Assembly: GCF_024642085.1 (NCBI RefSeq)
Contig: NZ_JAHEBV010000065.1
Location: 1 to 64,000 of the forward strand
Source of the DNA: Novosphingobium sp.
Lineage (GTDB): Bacteria; Pseudomonadota; Alphaproteobacteria; Sphingomonadales; Sphingomonadaceae
Direction of reading: 5' to 3'
DNA length: 64,000 nucleotides
The position numbers and the translations under genes were made by a program. Positions 1-11,647 of the stretch are shown here, piece by piece. The notes under the pieces are model-generated. The model was not told where the DNA came from, searched no databases, and saw only the letters and a program-made list of their open reading frames with translations. Each line of letters opens with the position of its first letter. Positions within the stretch are counted from its first letter, which is position 1.

Positions 1-2
1 AG

Positions 3-1322
3 CCGGTCGGCCTGTTCCTGCTCTATTACCTGTTCGCCGGCATTTCGGACAATGTCCTGGCCTACCAGATCCCCGCCTGGCTGTTCGCCAGCGCCACCGC
101 CTGGGTAATCGCCCGCATCGCCGCGCGCTGGACCAATGCGCAGGGCGCGCTGCTGGCAGGGGCAAGCTACCTGTTCATGCTCGGCCCGCTGGAAGGGTTC
201 GGCGGCCAGACCCCGGTGTTCTACAACCTGATGATCGCGGGCGCGGCATGGCTGGTCCTGCAATCGCTGCCCGCACTGGATGCCGGCAAACCGGGCTGGC
301 GCATGCTGGCCGCCATGGCGCTGGCTGGCGCGGCGCTGACGTTCAAGCAGACGACGATGTTCGAAGCAGCATTCTTCGGCCTGTTTGCGGCGTGGCGGTT
401 ATGGCAGAGCGATGTTAACCGTTGGCGCGCCGCAGGATGGATTGCAGTTTGGATTATTGTCGGACTTGCACCGACGGCAAGTGCCGCCGCGTGGTACGCA
501 ATTCACGGCTATTGGGCGTCTTACTACAGCGCGATGGTTACGGCCAATCTGAAGAAAACAAATCCTTCAGTCATAGAGATCGCGACCAGCGCATTGGCGC
601 TGATTCTTCGTCTTTATCCGATCCTGGCTATTTCTTTGCTTGGGCTGAAACTGCCTGATCAACCCAAATCGCCCAGAACCGATGTCCTGTTCTCTCTATT
701 ATGGATTGCGGCATCGATTTGCGGCATCGCGACCATACCAAACTTTTATACCCATTATGCCCTGCCGGGCCTGGCACCAATTGTGGTTCTTTGTGGCTTG
801 GCAATGGGGCGTCGGGAAATTGGGGTGTTTCTTTTCGCCTTCGTAGCTGCATTTACTTTACTGCTCTATCCCGCTTTGAACACAAGCGATCATCGACAGT
901 CCATCAATGGAATGGCGGCGATGAGCGAGGCAATTCGCGAACATGGCGGCGAACGCGGCGTATTGATTTATGATGGGCCGCCGCTTCTTTACGTCATGAG
1001 CCGGACACACCCCCTGTCACCGCTCGCATTTCCACCTCATTTGAACCACTGGCGCGAAAGAAACGTCAGTCAATTTAATACGCAACGGGAAGTTATAAAT
1101 ATTTTACAAAAACAACCGGGAGTTATCGTAACTACAGTTACGCCAACTTACACTCCTGGCAATGGTCAAACTCGCCAAATTGTTATGGACTATGCTTTCA
1201 ACAATTGTCAATTGATCTTGGCCAAACCTTCTTTCGATTTGACAAGCTACGCTCTTATCGCAATTTTCGCCGATTGTGCACCACGACCTTATACAACAGA
1301 GGTGCGTTTCGATCGACGTTGA
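3..1322 (+). CDS. Membrane glycosyltransferase, GT39/ArnT-like (5' truncated)
   Basis: The reading frame is open from the window edge, so the N-terminus with the catalytic acidic residues is missing. What remains is about 440 residues with repeated hydrophobic segments (starting LFLLYYLFAG, AGAAWLVLQSLP, LPGLAPIVVLCGLAMG) and a C-terminal soluble part, the layout of dolichyl/undecaprenyl-phosphate-sugar transferases of the PMT/ArnT superfamily. Such enzymes sit in the inner membrane and move a sugar from a polyprenyl carrier in the periplasm. The first ~400 bases are very G+C-rich and the last ~300 very A+T-rich. Its 3' end overlaps the convergent acyltransferase by 34 bases. Family call is from topology and composition; the substrate cannot be inferred. 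Confidence 0.6.
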   Translation, partial: PVGLFLLYYLFAGISDNVLAYQIPAWLFASATAWVIARIAARWTNAQGALLAGASYLFMLGPLEGFGGQTPVFYNLMIAGAAWLVLQSLPALDAGKPGWRMLAAMALAGAALTFKQTTMFEAAFFGLFAAWRLWQSDVNRWRAAGWIAVWIIVGLAPTASAAAWYAIHGYWASYYSAMVTANLKKTNPSVIEIATSALALILRLYPILAISLLGLKLPDQPKSPRTDVLFSLLWIAASICGIATIPNFYTHYALPGLAPIVVLCGLAMGRREIGVFLFAFVAAFTLLLYPALNTSDHRQSINGMAAMSEAIREHGGERGVLIYDGPPLLYVMSRTHPLSPLAFPPHLNHWRERNVSQFNTQREVINILQKQPGVIVTTVTPTYTPGNGQTRQIVMDYAFNNCQLILAKPSFDLTSYALIAIFADCAPRPYTTEVRFDRR

Positions 1323-2218
1323 GATAGCAACTGATACCCGCAACAAAGGGCAGTCGCCAGCATGGCCGCTATTGATCGAGACACGACGTCGGTCCCTGCC
1401 CACTCCATGATCGGATCATGAATGGCGTAAAGCGGAAAAGATATCGCGCCCATGAACGCGCCCCAGCGAGGAGCGGTATTCAATCCGCCAGCAATAAGCA
1501 GCGGACAAACTATAATAATAAACACAAGGTCCGCCCATGGATAGCCTGCTGCCCAAGGCGAGCTTGCAATGACAAAGACGGGAAGAATTGCGAAGGTCAA
1601 CCATGCTGGAAGCAACAGAGGTGGCTTATCCTTCCACGTCCTCCACAGGATTATGCCCAGAGGATATGATATTAAACCGCGGAATATTCCCCAAACCAAT
1701 TCTCCACCCCAAGGGCCGCGATCAACACCATGGCCTGACGGAAGCGCAAACAGTGTTATGGCCGCGGAAAATAGCACAGCAACCAACAACGGTCCGTTTG
1801 AGACGTGACGAAAAACCAATGCATGAAAGGCGTTCAGAACAATTTCAAGAGAAGCTGACCATGACGGTGAGTTTAATGGAAACGCAAACATCCCAGGCGA
1901 GAGCAATGGTATCATCAACGCACCGAGGATGAATTGCCCGAGCGTTACCGGTGGGAGCAGCATGACACCAAGCAGTGTTCCCAAAAAAATTGTCGGCCAG
2001 AGCCGGCGATAGCGCGCCGCTACGAATTTTAATGCACCAAGCCTGTCTTCCATTCGTGGCTCGTAAGTTCTCGCAAGCACATAGCCGGAGAGCATGAAAA
2101 AGAAATCGACAGCAAGGTATCCCTTATTGGGTACTTCACCTCCTCCAAGAACATGAAAATAGACGATACAGAGAGCAGCGATACCGCGCAGCGCATCCAA
2201 ACCATGGAGTCTGGTCAT
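1289..2218 (-). CDS. Acyltransferase family 3 (OafA/YrhL-like) membrane protein
   Basis: The 309-residue protein opens with LDALRGIAALCIVYFH, the classic start of the acyltransferase-3 family, followed by FFMLSGYVLAR and then RYRRLWP, the other family hallmarks. About eight to ten membrane segments follow. These inner-membrane enzymes transfer acetyl or other short acyl groups to surface polysaccharide, O-antigen or peptidoglycan. It lies tail-to-tail with a glycosyltransferase, so a role in modifying a surface glycan is reasonable but not shown. The sequence is noticeably A+T-richer than neighbouring lepA. ATG start at 2218; no longer alternative seen. Confidence 0.88.
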   Translation of the reverse strand: MTRLHGLDALRGIAALCIVYFHVLGGGEVPNKGYLAVDFFFMLSGYVLARTYEPRMEDRLGALKFVAARYRRLWPTIFLGTLLGVMLLPPVTLGQFILGALMIPLLSPGMFAFPLNSPSWSASLEIVLNAFHALVFRHVSNGPLLVAVLFSAAITLFALPSGHGVDRGPWGGELVWGIFRGLISYPLGIILWRTWKDKPPLLLPAWLTFAILPVFVIASSPWAAGYPWADLVFIIIVCPLLIAGGLNTAPRWGAFMGAISFPLYAIHDPIMEWAGTDVVSRSIAAMLATALCCGYQLLSQRRSKRTSVV

Positions 2219-2339
2219 CCTTTACGCCCAATGTGCAACACCTTCGTTCTTACTCCAGCCGCATATCACGGGACCTCAGTGACAGGTTATGAGAACCACA
2301 GGTCGGAACCGGCTTACACCTGGAAGCAAGCCGCCTCCA

Positions 2340-2651
2340 TCACCCCTTGCGCTTTTTCCGGGCGGCGTAGCGTTCGTCGCGGGCGGCTTTTCGTTCTGCT
2401 TCTGTCGGCGGAGCCGGCTTTGCTATGGCTGCGGCGGCTTGCTTGTCTGCCTTGGCCTGCGCGATTGCGGCTTTCCTGGCGGCGCTCTTTTCGGCCTGGG
2501 CCTTTTCGCGGGCAGCCTGGGCGGCTTGGCGTTCGGCTACGACTGCCGGATCGAGCGGGGGTTTGGCGGCCAGTTTGGCCAGGGCCTTTTCGCGGGCCTG
2601 GCGGGCAAGGGCGGTGCGTTCTTCGAAGCTGGGGTCTTTGTAGGAAGCCAT
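2340..2651 (-). CDS. DUF6481-like small Ala/Lys/Arg-rich protein
   Basis: The 103-residue protein starts MASYKDPSFEERTALARQ and is almost entirely Ala, Lys, Arg, Glu and Gln, predicting one long charged helix or coiled coil ending in the basic tail ARKKRKG. Short proteins of this composition and N-terminal motif are common in sphingomonads and match DUF6481 as I remember it. No function is known to me. The basic tail would fit nucleic-acid or ribosome association, but this is only a guess. It is a single gene on the same strand downstream of lepA, separated by about 220 bases. Confidence 0.7.
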   Translation of the reverse strand: MASYKDPSFEERTALARQAREKALAKLAAKPPLDPAVVAERQAAQAAREKAQAEKSAARKAAIAQAKADKQAAAAIAKPAPPTEAERKAARDERYAARKKRKG

Positions 2652-2869
2652 GGGGTATGGGGTTCTCTTGGTTTAGCGTGACTGGATCGGGGTTTAGCAC
2701 GGATTGTGCGGGTTGTGGGGAAGAAAGGGACAGGAGGTTCGCAGCGGCAGAGCCGTGACGCCGAAGGGCTCGCTTCGCTTTTTGCTCGCGGCCTCAGGCC
2801 GGTCCGGCGCTTGATCCGCGCCTAAGCTAACGTTGCTGCGCAACGTCGCTTACGCTCGGGCGCTTTGAC
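2652..2869. repeat. Intergenic stretch with hairpin and Cys/Arg-poor GC repeat motifs
   Basis: No gene is seen between lepA and the DUF6481 gene. At 2830-2846 there is a 7-bp hairpin, ACGTTGC-TGC-GCAACGT, just after the lepA stop. It lacks a U-run, so it is not a clear intrinsic terminator. Around 2757-2800 there are short G+C-rich words (CTCGCTTCGC, TTGCTCGCGG) of the kind that recur as dispersed intergenic motifs in sphingomonad genomes. Whether they recur in this genome cannot be tested here. Confidence 0.3.
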
Positions 2870-4687
<1,818 letters not shown>

Positions 4688-4732
4688 CCCGCCCCCCTAG
4701 CCGCAGTCATTCAATCTGTCAGCCCTGACGGA

Positions 4733-6961
4733 TCAGGCAACTTTCGCCGGCTTGCCTTTCGGATCAACCTGCCCGAACTTAGGCATCGTCAACGCCATGC
4801 CAGGCTGTTGCATCAACTGCATAGGGTATTGTCCAGCAGGCAACGCGGCGAGCGGCATTCCCGCTTGCGCCATTACATAGGGCGAGACGCGGTGACGCGT
4901 ACACAACCCGCCCGCGCCGTCATCGACTAGTTGCTGCTCGAACTCAAGACCCTGCATTGAATTGGCGCTGCGGCGCACGACGGCAACGGCAAGCTGACCT
5001 TCGCCAAAATCGACAACGAACTGCGTACCAGTGGGCACTTCAACAAGCCCTTCGACCATACAGCCGCTACGCGACAAATTGCGCATGGTTACTTCGTAAC
5101 GGTGGTCTTCGTGGATCAGGCCTACTTTCCGCAGCACGGTTCGCCGTTCAGGTCGGTATCGACTAGGTCCGTCAGGTTCAATCACCCATTCGCCGCTAAG
5201 CATCGCCTCACAAACATCGTCAAATGAAACCGCTGAAGCATAAATGAAACCCTGGATTTGTTTTACTCGCAAGCGACGCATTTCTTCGAGCTCGTCGTGC
5301 GCTTCGATACCCTCAGCCGTTGTATCCATCTTGAGCGCTTCGGCCAAACTGACAATCGATGCAATAATCGCGGCGTTGCGATTGCCTTCTTGGGTAATTC
5401 CGCGGATGAAAGCCTTATCGATCTTGATTTTGTCAAACGGAGCGTGCTGCAGATAGGCGAGCGACGAATAACCGGTGCCGAAATCATCGAGCGCCAAACG
5501 AACGCCTAGCATCTTGAGCTGAGTGAACATCTCTTCGGTGGTCGCACTGTCACCCAAAAATATTGATTCGGTCAGCTCTAGCTCAAGTCGCTCAGGTGGA
5601 AGACCCGAATGGGCCAGCGCCTGCGCAACTAGACTTGAGAAACCGGGATTGGCAAACTGCGCAGCCGAGACGTTTACGGCTATCCGAACGTGACCCGGCA
5701 ACATAGCTCCGTCGACGCAGGCCTGCTTCAGAATCCAGTTGCCCAACGCGCCAATCAAATTGGCTTCCTCGGCGATGGGAATGAATACTCCAGGCGACAC
5801 GTCGCCTAGCTCAGGATGCTCCCAACGTGTGAATGCCTCGAGAGTGACAACCTTGTTTGTTTTGGTGTCGACGATTGGCTGGTAAGCCACGCGCATCTGA
5901 TCACTGGCCAACGCATCGCGAAGATCTTCTTCTATTTGACGGCGGCGCTCAGCCTCATTGTGCAGGTCGCTGGAGTAAAAACGGAATTGTCCCCGTCCCC
6001 CGCCTTTTGAAGCATACAACGCGAGGTCGGCGGACCGGACAAGTTCTTCGCTGTTCAAACCGTCGTACGGAGCGATCGCAATGCCCACCGAAGCCCCAAT
6101 AACGCAGCGGCTACCATCGATTTGATAGGGCTGGGACAGCATGGTGATGACCGTCTTGGCAATTTCGCCGAGACGACCGCGATCATCAATGTCCGGTAAG
6201 AGGATCTGAAACTCATCACCGCCGAGACGGCCTATTTCGCAGCCTTTTTCAACGACCACGCGTTGCAGACGCTGGGCAACCTGCTTGAGCAATTCATCGC
6301 CTGCTGGATGGCCGAGCGTGTCGTTTACTTGTTTAAATCGGTCAAGATCGAGCATCATGATCGCACAGGAACGTTTTGCCGCGCGATAAGCGGTCAACGT
6401 CGATTCCAGGCGCTTGCCCATCCGGTGGCGGTTGGCAAGTCCAGTTAGAGAATCATATTGTGCCAACCGCGAAGCATCGCGCTGAGTCTGACGCGAGGCT
6501 GTGATGTCTATTCCGTTGCCATGATAGCCAAGAAAACGCCCGTCACTAGAAAATTGCGGACGTCCGGCTATCGACCACCAAATAGGAGTTGTTTCGGTCG
6601 CCGCACGAACCTGCAAATCCGTGAACGTCTTGCGCGCGCTGAAGATCAGCGGGAGCGTCCGCTCGGAGCCAGAGTCATCATCGCGATCAAGCACGAAGAT
6701 TGACTGGATGGGTTGGCCAATCAACTCATCGCGGTCGCGGCTCATCTTTGCCGCTACAATGTCCGAAACGTACGTGATGCGGCCATCTTCATTACTGGAC
6801 CAGAACCAGCCGATGCCGGATTCCTCATAGTCGCGAAGAAGTGAAATTGCCTGCTGAAGCTCGTTTCCGCTAAGCTGCCCTTTGCCACGCGCAGCGCCAC
6901 TCTTGCCTGCGCCAAGCAGGTTTTTAAAGCGACCAATCGTGGTTTCTTCTGGTGCAGCCAT
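4733..6961 (-). CDS. Cytoplasmic PAS-GGDEF-EAL-PilZ c-di-GMP protein
   Basis: The 742-residue protein has a PAS sensor (~45-160), a GGDEF domain with intact LGGDEF (247-251), an EAL domain (~345-590) and a PilZ domain (~600-690, NLSRSG at 628-633). The EAL signature reads EAF (375-377) instead of EAL, but the NVS, ELTES, DDFGTG (492-497), KID and AEGIE motifs are present, so phosphodiesterase activity is possible. No RxxD inhibitory site lies before GGDEF. Having both catalytic domains plus a c-di-GMP receptor suggests feedback control of c-di-GMP. There is no membrane segment. It follows a paralogous gene in the same direction after ~107 bases and may be co-transcribed. An AGGAAAG ribosome site supports the ATG. 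Confidence 0.93.
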   Translation of the reverse strand: MAAPEETTIGRFKNLLGAGKSGAARGKGQLSGNELQQAISLLRDYEESGIGWFWSSNEDGRITYVSDIVAAKMSRDRDELIGQPIQSIFVLDRDDDSGSERTLPLIFSARKTFTDLQVRAATETTPIWWSIAGRPQFSSDGRFLGYHGNGIDITASRQTQRDASRLAQYDSLTGLANRHRMGKRLESTLTAYRAAKRSCAIMMLDLDRFKQVNDTLGHPAGDELLKQVAQRLQRVVVEKGCEIGRLGGDEFQILLPDIDDRGRLGEIAKTVITMLSQPYQIDGSRCVIGASVGIAIAPYDGLNSEELVRSADLALYASKGGGRGQFRFYSSDLHNEAERRRQIEEDLRDALASDQMRVAYQPIVDTKTNKVVTLEAFTRWEHPELGDVSPGVFIPIAEEANLIGALGNWILKQACVDGAMLPGHVRIAVNVSAAQFANPGFSSLVAQALAHSGLPPERLELELTESIFLGDSATTEEMFTQLKMLGVRLALDDFGTGYSSLAYLQHAPFDKIKIDKAFIRGITQEGNRNAAIIASIVSLAEALKMDTTAEGIEAHDELEEMRRLRVKQIQGFIYASAVSFDDVCEAMLSGEWVIEPDGPSRYRPERRTVLRKVGLIHEDHRYEVTMRNLSRSGCMVEGLVEVPTGTQFVVDFGEGQLAVAVVRRSANSMQGLEFEQQLVDDGAGGLCTRHRVSPYVMAQAGMPLAALPAGQYPMQLMQQPGMALTMPKFGQVDPKGKPAKVA

Positions 6962-7068
6962 CTTTCCTGTTTTCGTTCAGTAGTTAAGTTTAGCGGCGAG
7001 TGCTCAAGACATAACCAGACATGGTTTCGATTTACCTAACAACAGACCCTTTTTGCGTGGTCCCCTGT

Positions 7069-9777
7069 TTACGCAGTCTGTGCCTTGACAAAGCGATCCA
7101 ACCTGCGCGGTTGCGGCTGCGACAGCGCCAAAATTCGACCATTTTGATCGAGTTCGAGAGGGGCAGAAAACTCTACGCCAATACGATCTTCTTGGCACCA
7201 ACGCGCCGTCGCCGTGGCGATAGTTCCCTCGGCCAGCATTATCCTGAAGATTGTCCCGGGTGGCACATTCCAAAGTCCTTCGACCATTGCGCCAGTCGAA
7301 GAAATATTGCGGATCGTACCATGATAGGCTTGGCCACCGTGATCCAGAATGATCCTGCGAAGCATGGTGTGCCGAACGGCGCGTGCCGCCCGGGGGCCTT
7401 TTGCAATCGCAGTGGTTCCTATTCTCAACTTTTCAGTGGCCTGAACGAGGCTGAGCGGCCGTTCGTAGATATAGCCCTGAACGTGACTGCAACCTAGCAT
7501 TCGGACAAGATCAAGCTCATCGAGTGTTTCTACGCCTTCGGCCGTGGTTTCCATGCCAAGCGCTTCAGCCAGACTGACGATCGAGGCAATGATTGCACCG
7601 TTGCGACTGCCAGTGATGGTTGCGCCGCGTACGAAGCTTTGATCGATCTTGATTTTGTCGAATGGCGCTTTTTTCAAATAGCCCAGCGAAGAATAGCCAG
7701 TCCCAAAATCGTCGAGGGCAAGCCGCACACCAACGCGTTTGAGCGCCGCAAACATAGCATCAGTGCCCTCGTCGTCATTCAGGAAGACGCTTTCGGTAAT
7801 TTCCAACTCAAGCCGTGATGGTTTGATTTGCGACGCAGCCAAGGCATTCGTGATAACCGCAGGCAGGTTCGGGTTGGCAAATTGTAATGGTGAGACATTT
7901 ACTGCCACACGGACTTCTTCCGGCCAATTGGCCAGATCGTGACAAGCAGTGCGAAGCGCCCATTCGCCGATTGGCGTTATTAGCCCCGAGTCTTCTGCTA
8001 TCGGGATAAATTTAGCAGGTGACATTGGGCCGCGCGTTGGATGTTTCCAACGCAAAAGAGCTTCGAAGCCCGTAATCCGCTCAGTCGAGGTATGGACAAC
8101 CGGTTGATAATAGAGCTCAAGCCCACCCTGCGCCAACGCATCGCGCAGATCCTGTTCAAGTTGCCGGCGCTCTTCAGCGTCGCTGTGTAGATCAGCGGCA
8201 TAAAAATGATGGCGACCGCGCCCACCATCCTTAGCAGCATAAAGTGCCAGGTCAGCGTTGCGGATGATTGCTTCGGCGGTGACTCCATCGGCGGGCGAAA
8301 GGGCGATACCGACCGAAGCACCGATGACAACGCGATGGCCGTCAATTGAATAGGGTTCGGACAGTGAATGAATAACGCGTCGAGCAAGTTGTGCCAAATC
8401 TTCGCGTTGTTGGTGTCCAGGCAAGACAACCTGGAATTCATCGCCGCCAAGTCGGCCGACAAGACCGTATTGGCCAACCGCCCTTTCTAGCCTGGCAGCG
8501 ACTTGGGTCAGCAATTGATCACCCGCCGGATGACCCATCGTATCGTTGACCTGTTTGAAGCGATCAAGATCAAGAATGAATACGGCGCAAGCCCGGTGAT
8601 CTAAATTCGGAGCGTTTAGGATTTTTTCCAGGGTTTGCGACATCTGCAGACGGTTCGCGAGGCCAGTAAGCGAATCGTAATGCGCAAGCCTTGACGCGTG
8701 CTCTTCGGACCTGCGTTTTTCAGTCAGATCGTTTCCTGAGCCACGAAAACCCATGAAATTGCCGAAGCCGTCATAAATTGGACGGCCGTTCAACGACCAC
8801 CAGCGCTCTTCGTCAGGCGTCGCTGCCCGCATCGCCAATTCCGAAAAAGCCGAACGAGCCGCTAGATGAAACGCAAGCGTCCGCTCGCTTTCCTGGCCTT
8901 GAGTGTCTAGTTCGAACAGTTCAGAAAATGCCCTCCCGATAAGCGCTTCAGTCGGACGTTTCAGCGCTTCGCCGATTGTAAATGAAACGTATACGATCAG
9001 ACCACGCCGGTCCGTTTCCCAGAACCAGCCCTGACCAGTTTGTTCATAGTCACGCAGGATTTCTTCAGCCCGCGTCTGCCTCATTTCGCGTTCTCTGGAC
9101 AGACGGCTGCGTTCTTGGTCTGCCACCGTGCGGCGATCTGACGCAATCTTGCCAACTATGCTGCCAACCATCAATGCGACAATCGACCCTGGCGTCTGGG
9201 CTATAGCCGTTACCCCGGCCCACATGCCCACTAGCGCGACTACCGTCGCTGAAACACGGCGATTGAGCACTACACAAGCTACTGCAGATATAAGGATCAA
9301 CAGACCTATGGCATTTGCCCAAGCTCCCGCACTTCCTTGCCCCCAGCTAGCCATGCCATAGCCTGTCAGAGCCATAGGCAGTCCTATTGTTGCTACCCCC
9401 AATGCAGAGCGCAACCGACGCTGGGTGACGATCCGTTGTTCGACACGGATCAAGTGCTTGGTTGCAGCTGCAATACCGGTTGCTAAGACGATCAAACCCG
9501 CAGAAGCCAATGGCGGCGCTGTCATCGTAAGGACGCCGAGCAGCAAGGCTGCCGCGAGAAAGGCTACTGCCATCCATGTCCAGTTTGGCTCGACCAAGCC
9601 GCGTGTAGCGTCCCATTGAACGACAGGTCGGCGTTTGGTGGCGCTGGTCGCGGGACGTACTCGTGGAAGCACTATCTCCGCTGTACGGGGCAAGACCGGC
9701 TCGGGCGCGTCTATAGGTTCGCGCTGCAGTGGTGCAACGTCGTTCGAAGGCTCGTGTCTGGCTGTGTTTGCCGACAT
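7069..9777 (-). CDS. Membrane-bound PAS-GGDEF-EAL-PilZ c-di-GMP protein
   Basis: The 902-residue protein has a ~60-residue soluble head, five or six membrane segments (~66-212) that may form an integral sensor, then PAS (~235-350), GGDEF (GGDEF at 444-448), EAL (canonical EALLRW at 572-577, with NVS, EITES, DDFGTG and AEGVE) and PilZ (RNISSTG near residue 845). The I-site RxxD is absent. It is a paralogue of the downstream gene, with the same PAS-GGDEF-EAL-PilZ order, but adds the membrane anchor. It probably tunes local c-di-GMP and hence motility, adhesion or polysaccharide. Output direction cannot be read from sequence. Confidence 0.93.
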   Translation of the reverse strand: MSANTARHEPSNDVAPLQREPIDAPEPVLPRTAEIVLPRVRPATSATKRRPVVQWDATRGLVEPNWTWMAVAFLAAALLLGVLTMTAPPLASAGLIVLATGIAAATKHLIRVEQRIVTQRRLRSALGVATIGLPMALTGYGMASWGQGSAGAWANAIGLLILISAVACVVLNRRVSATVVALVGMWAGVTAIAQTPGSIVALMVGSIVGKIASDRRTVADQERSRLSREREMRQTRAEEILRDYEQTGQGWFWETDRRGLIVYVSFTIGEALKRPTEALIGRAFSELFELDTQGQESERTLAFHLAARSAFSELAMRAATPDEERWWSLNGRPIYDGFGNFMGFRGSGNDLTEKRRSEEHASRLAHYDSLTGLANRLQMSQTLEKILNAPNLDHRACAVFILDLDRFKQVNDTMGHPAGDQLLTQVAARLERAVGQYGLVGRLGGDEFQVVLPGHQQREDLAQLARRVIHSLSEPYSIDGHRVVIGASVGIALSPADGVTAEAIIRNADLALYAAKDGGRGRHHFYAADLHSDAEERRQLEQDLRDALAQGGLELYYQPVVHTSTERITGFEALLRWKHPTRGPMSPAKFIPIAEDSGLITPIGEWALRTACHDLANWPEEVRVAVNVSPLQFANPNLPAVITNALAASQIKPSRLELEITESVFLNDDEGTDAMFAALKRVGVRLALDDFGTGYSSLGYLKKAPFDKIKIDQSFVRGATITGSRNGAIIASIVSLAEALGMETTAEGVETLDELDLVRMLGCSHVQGYIYERPLSLVQATEKLRIGTTAIAKGPRAARAVRHTMLRRIILDHGGQAYHGTIRNISSTGAMVEGLWNVPPGTIFRIMLAEGTIATATARWCQEDRIGVEFSAPLELDQNGRILALSQPQPRRLDRFVKAQTA

Positions 9778-9935
9778 AGGCCGGCTTATGCCCCGCCAGC
9801 GCTTGCAAAAACGTTAAGTTTACCATTACGCGGCGCAGTTTTCCCGGGTGGACATGCCAATCAGCCGCGCTGCTTGAAAAGGATTGCCGGGCGGTGCATG
9901 CTGCCGGTCACGACAACTAAAAACAGGGAATGTGG

Positions 9936-11633
9936 ATGGCCAAAGAACGCTCGCCGTGGGACAACGAAGCTGCGCAATCAACGACGGCGCTTGGTCCATT
10001 GGTCGGTTTGGCACGCGAGGATTTCGTCGGGGCTGTAGCTTTGTTACTACGCGAAACCGCGACAGATCCGGCTCGTACAATTAAGCACATGCGCAATTTC
10101 GGGGACGATGTCGTGCAGATTGTCACCGGCAAGTCGCAGCTGGCGCCCGATCCAAAAGACAAGCGCTTCATGGATCCAGCCTGGCAATACAATCCATTCT
10201 TTCGGGCCGGTGCCCAATATTACCTAGCCATTCAGAAGGGCATGAAAAGCTGGCTTGAAGATCTGGAGCTTGACGAACTTGAGCGTGATCGGGCCAATTT
10301 CATATCGACCATAATAATCGACAGCCTGTCACCGACCAATTCTCTAGCCGGGAATCCCAGCGCGCAAAAACGCTTGATCGACAGCGGCGGCCTTTCGCTG
10401 ATCAAGGGACTGAAGAACGCATACAACGATGCCGTGCACAACAATGGGATGGTCAGCCAAGTCGACAAGAAGCCGTTTAAGTTGGGTGAAAACGTTGCCA
10501 CCACCAAGGGTAACGTCGTTTACCGCGACAAGATCATGGAGCTAATCCAATACGGTCCGACGACGGAAGACGTTTATTCAATTCCGCAGCTTACGATTCC
10601 TCCGCAGATCAACAAAATGTATATTAACGACCTTAGTCCTGAGAAATCGGTGGTGAAATATCAGGTCGATCATGGCATTCAGACGTTCGTGATCAGCTGG
10701 AAGAACCCCACCAAAGAAGAAGGACACTGGGGCATGACGGATTATATTTCCGCCTGCACCAAAGCAATTGACGTAATCTGCGACATCACCAAGTCGAAGA
10801 CCGTTAACGTTTCGGCCGGCTGTTCCGGGGGTCAGACTGCGGCAATGCTGGCCAGCAAATTGGCTTCTGAAAAAGACAGCCGTATCGGCGCGCTAACCTT
10901 GATGGTCTGCGTCCTGCATCCAAAGCAAAACGATATCGAAGCTGGCTCCTTGATGACCGAAAACGGCTTGAAACTAGCCAAGCAGCGCGCTGCCAAGGCC
11001 GGAGTTATCAAAGGGAACGACTTGGCACGTGGGTTTGCATGGCTTCGTCCCAATGACCTGATCTGGAATTACGTCATCAACAACTATTTGATGGGCGATG
11101 ATCCTCCGGCGTTCGACGTCTTATTCTGGAATGCCGACGCAACCAACCTATCAGCGACGCTGATGGGAGATTTCCTCTATGCGTTTGAGACCCTTGCCTT
11201 CACCAAGAAGGGCGAAGTTGAAATGGTCGGCCACAAGGTTGATCTTTCCAAAGTTGACAGCGATCTGTTTATCTTGGGCGGGGTGACCGATCACATCACG
11301 CCGTGGCGGGCCTGTTACCGGTCGACGCAGCTATTCGGTTCGAACGACGTAACCTTTGTGCTGAGCCAATCGGGGCACATGCAGGCGATCCTCAATCCGC
11401 CAGGCAACCCTAAGGCCAAATATTACGTGTCAAAAAAGCCAGGTAGCCCACCTGCCAATGTTGACGACTGGCTGAAATCTGCGGAGGAAGTGGCCGGCAG
11501 CTGGTGGCCTTTCTGGATCGACTGGGTACAGACCCGCGCTGGCAAGAAAAAACCGGCACCCAAAGTTCTGGGTAACGCGGCCTATCCGCCAATGGAAGCG
11601 GCGCCTGGCCTGTACGTCCTGGATCAATCCTGA
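9936..11633 (+). CDS. phaC: Poly(3-hydroxyalkanoate) synthase, PhaC
   Basis: An alpha/beta-hydrolase-fold polymerase that joins hydroxyacyl-CoA units into storage polyester on granules. The lipase-like box is AGCSGG with nucleophile Cys (~residue 296), the catalytic Asp is in GVTDHITPW (~452) and the His in SGHMQAILNPP (~481). The PhaC signature WNADATNLS is present. The ATG at 9936 is preferred over one at 9930 because AGGGA sits at 9925-9929. About 565 residues is the size of class I/II single-subunit synthases. It is followed within 15 bases by a depolymerase gene, so both synthesis and mobilisation are encoded together. The substrate class (short or medium chain) is not decidable from motifs alone. 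Confidence 0.95.
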   Translation: MAKERSPWDNEAAQSTTALGPLVGLAREDFVGAVALLLRETATDPARTIKHMRNFGDDVVQIVTGKSQLAPDPKDKRFMDPAWQYNPFFRAGAQYYLAIQKGMKSWLEDLELDELERDRANFISTIIIDSLSPTNSLAGNPSAQKRLIDSGGLSLIKGLKNAYNDAVHNNGMVSQVDKKPFKLGENVATTKGNVVYRDKIMELIQYGPTTEDVYSIPQLTIPPQINKMYINDLSPEKSVVKYQVDHGIQTFVISWKNPTKEEGHWGMTDYISACTKAIDVICDITKSKTVNVSAGCSGGQTAAMLASKLASEKDSRIGALTLMVCVLHPKQNDIEAGSLMTENGLKLAKQRAAKAGVIKGNDLARGFAWLRPNDLIWNYVINNYLMGDDPPAFDVLFWNADATNLSATLMGDFLYAFETLAFTKKGEVEMVGHKVDLSKVDSDLFILGGVTDHITPWRACYRSTQLFGSNDVTFVLSQSGHMQAILNPPGNPKAKYYVSKKPGSPPANVDDWLKSAEEVAGSWWPFWIDWVQTRAGKKKPAPKVLGNAAYPPMEAAPGLYVLDQS

Positions 11634-11647
11634 AAGGCCCAACCTTA

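Noticed and set aside
2153..2758. Plus-strand open frame over the DUF6481 gene
   Set aside because: Opposite strand of the DUF6481 gene; Arg/Gly/Leu-rich without domain features.
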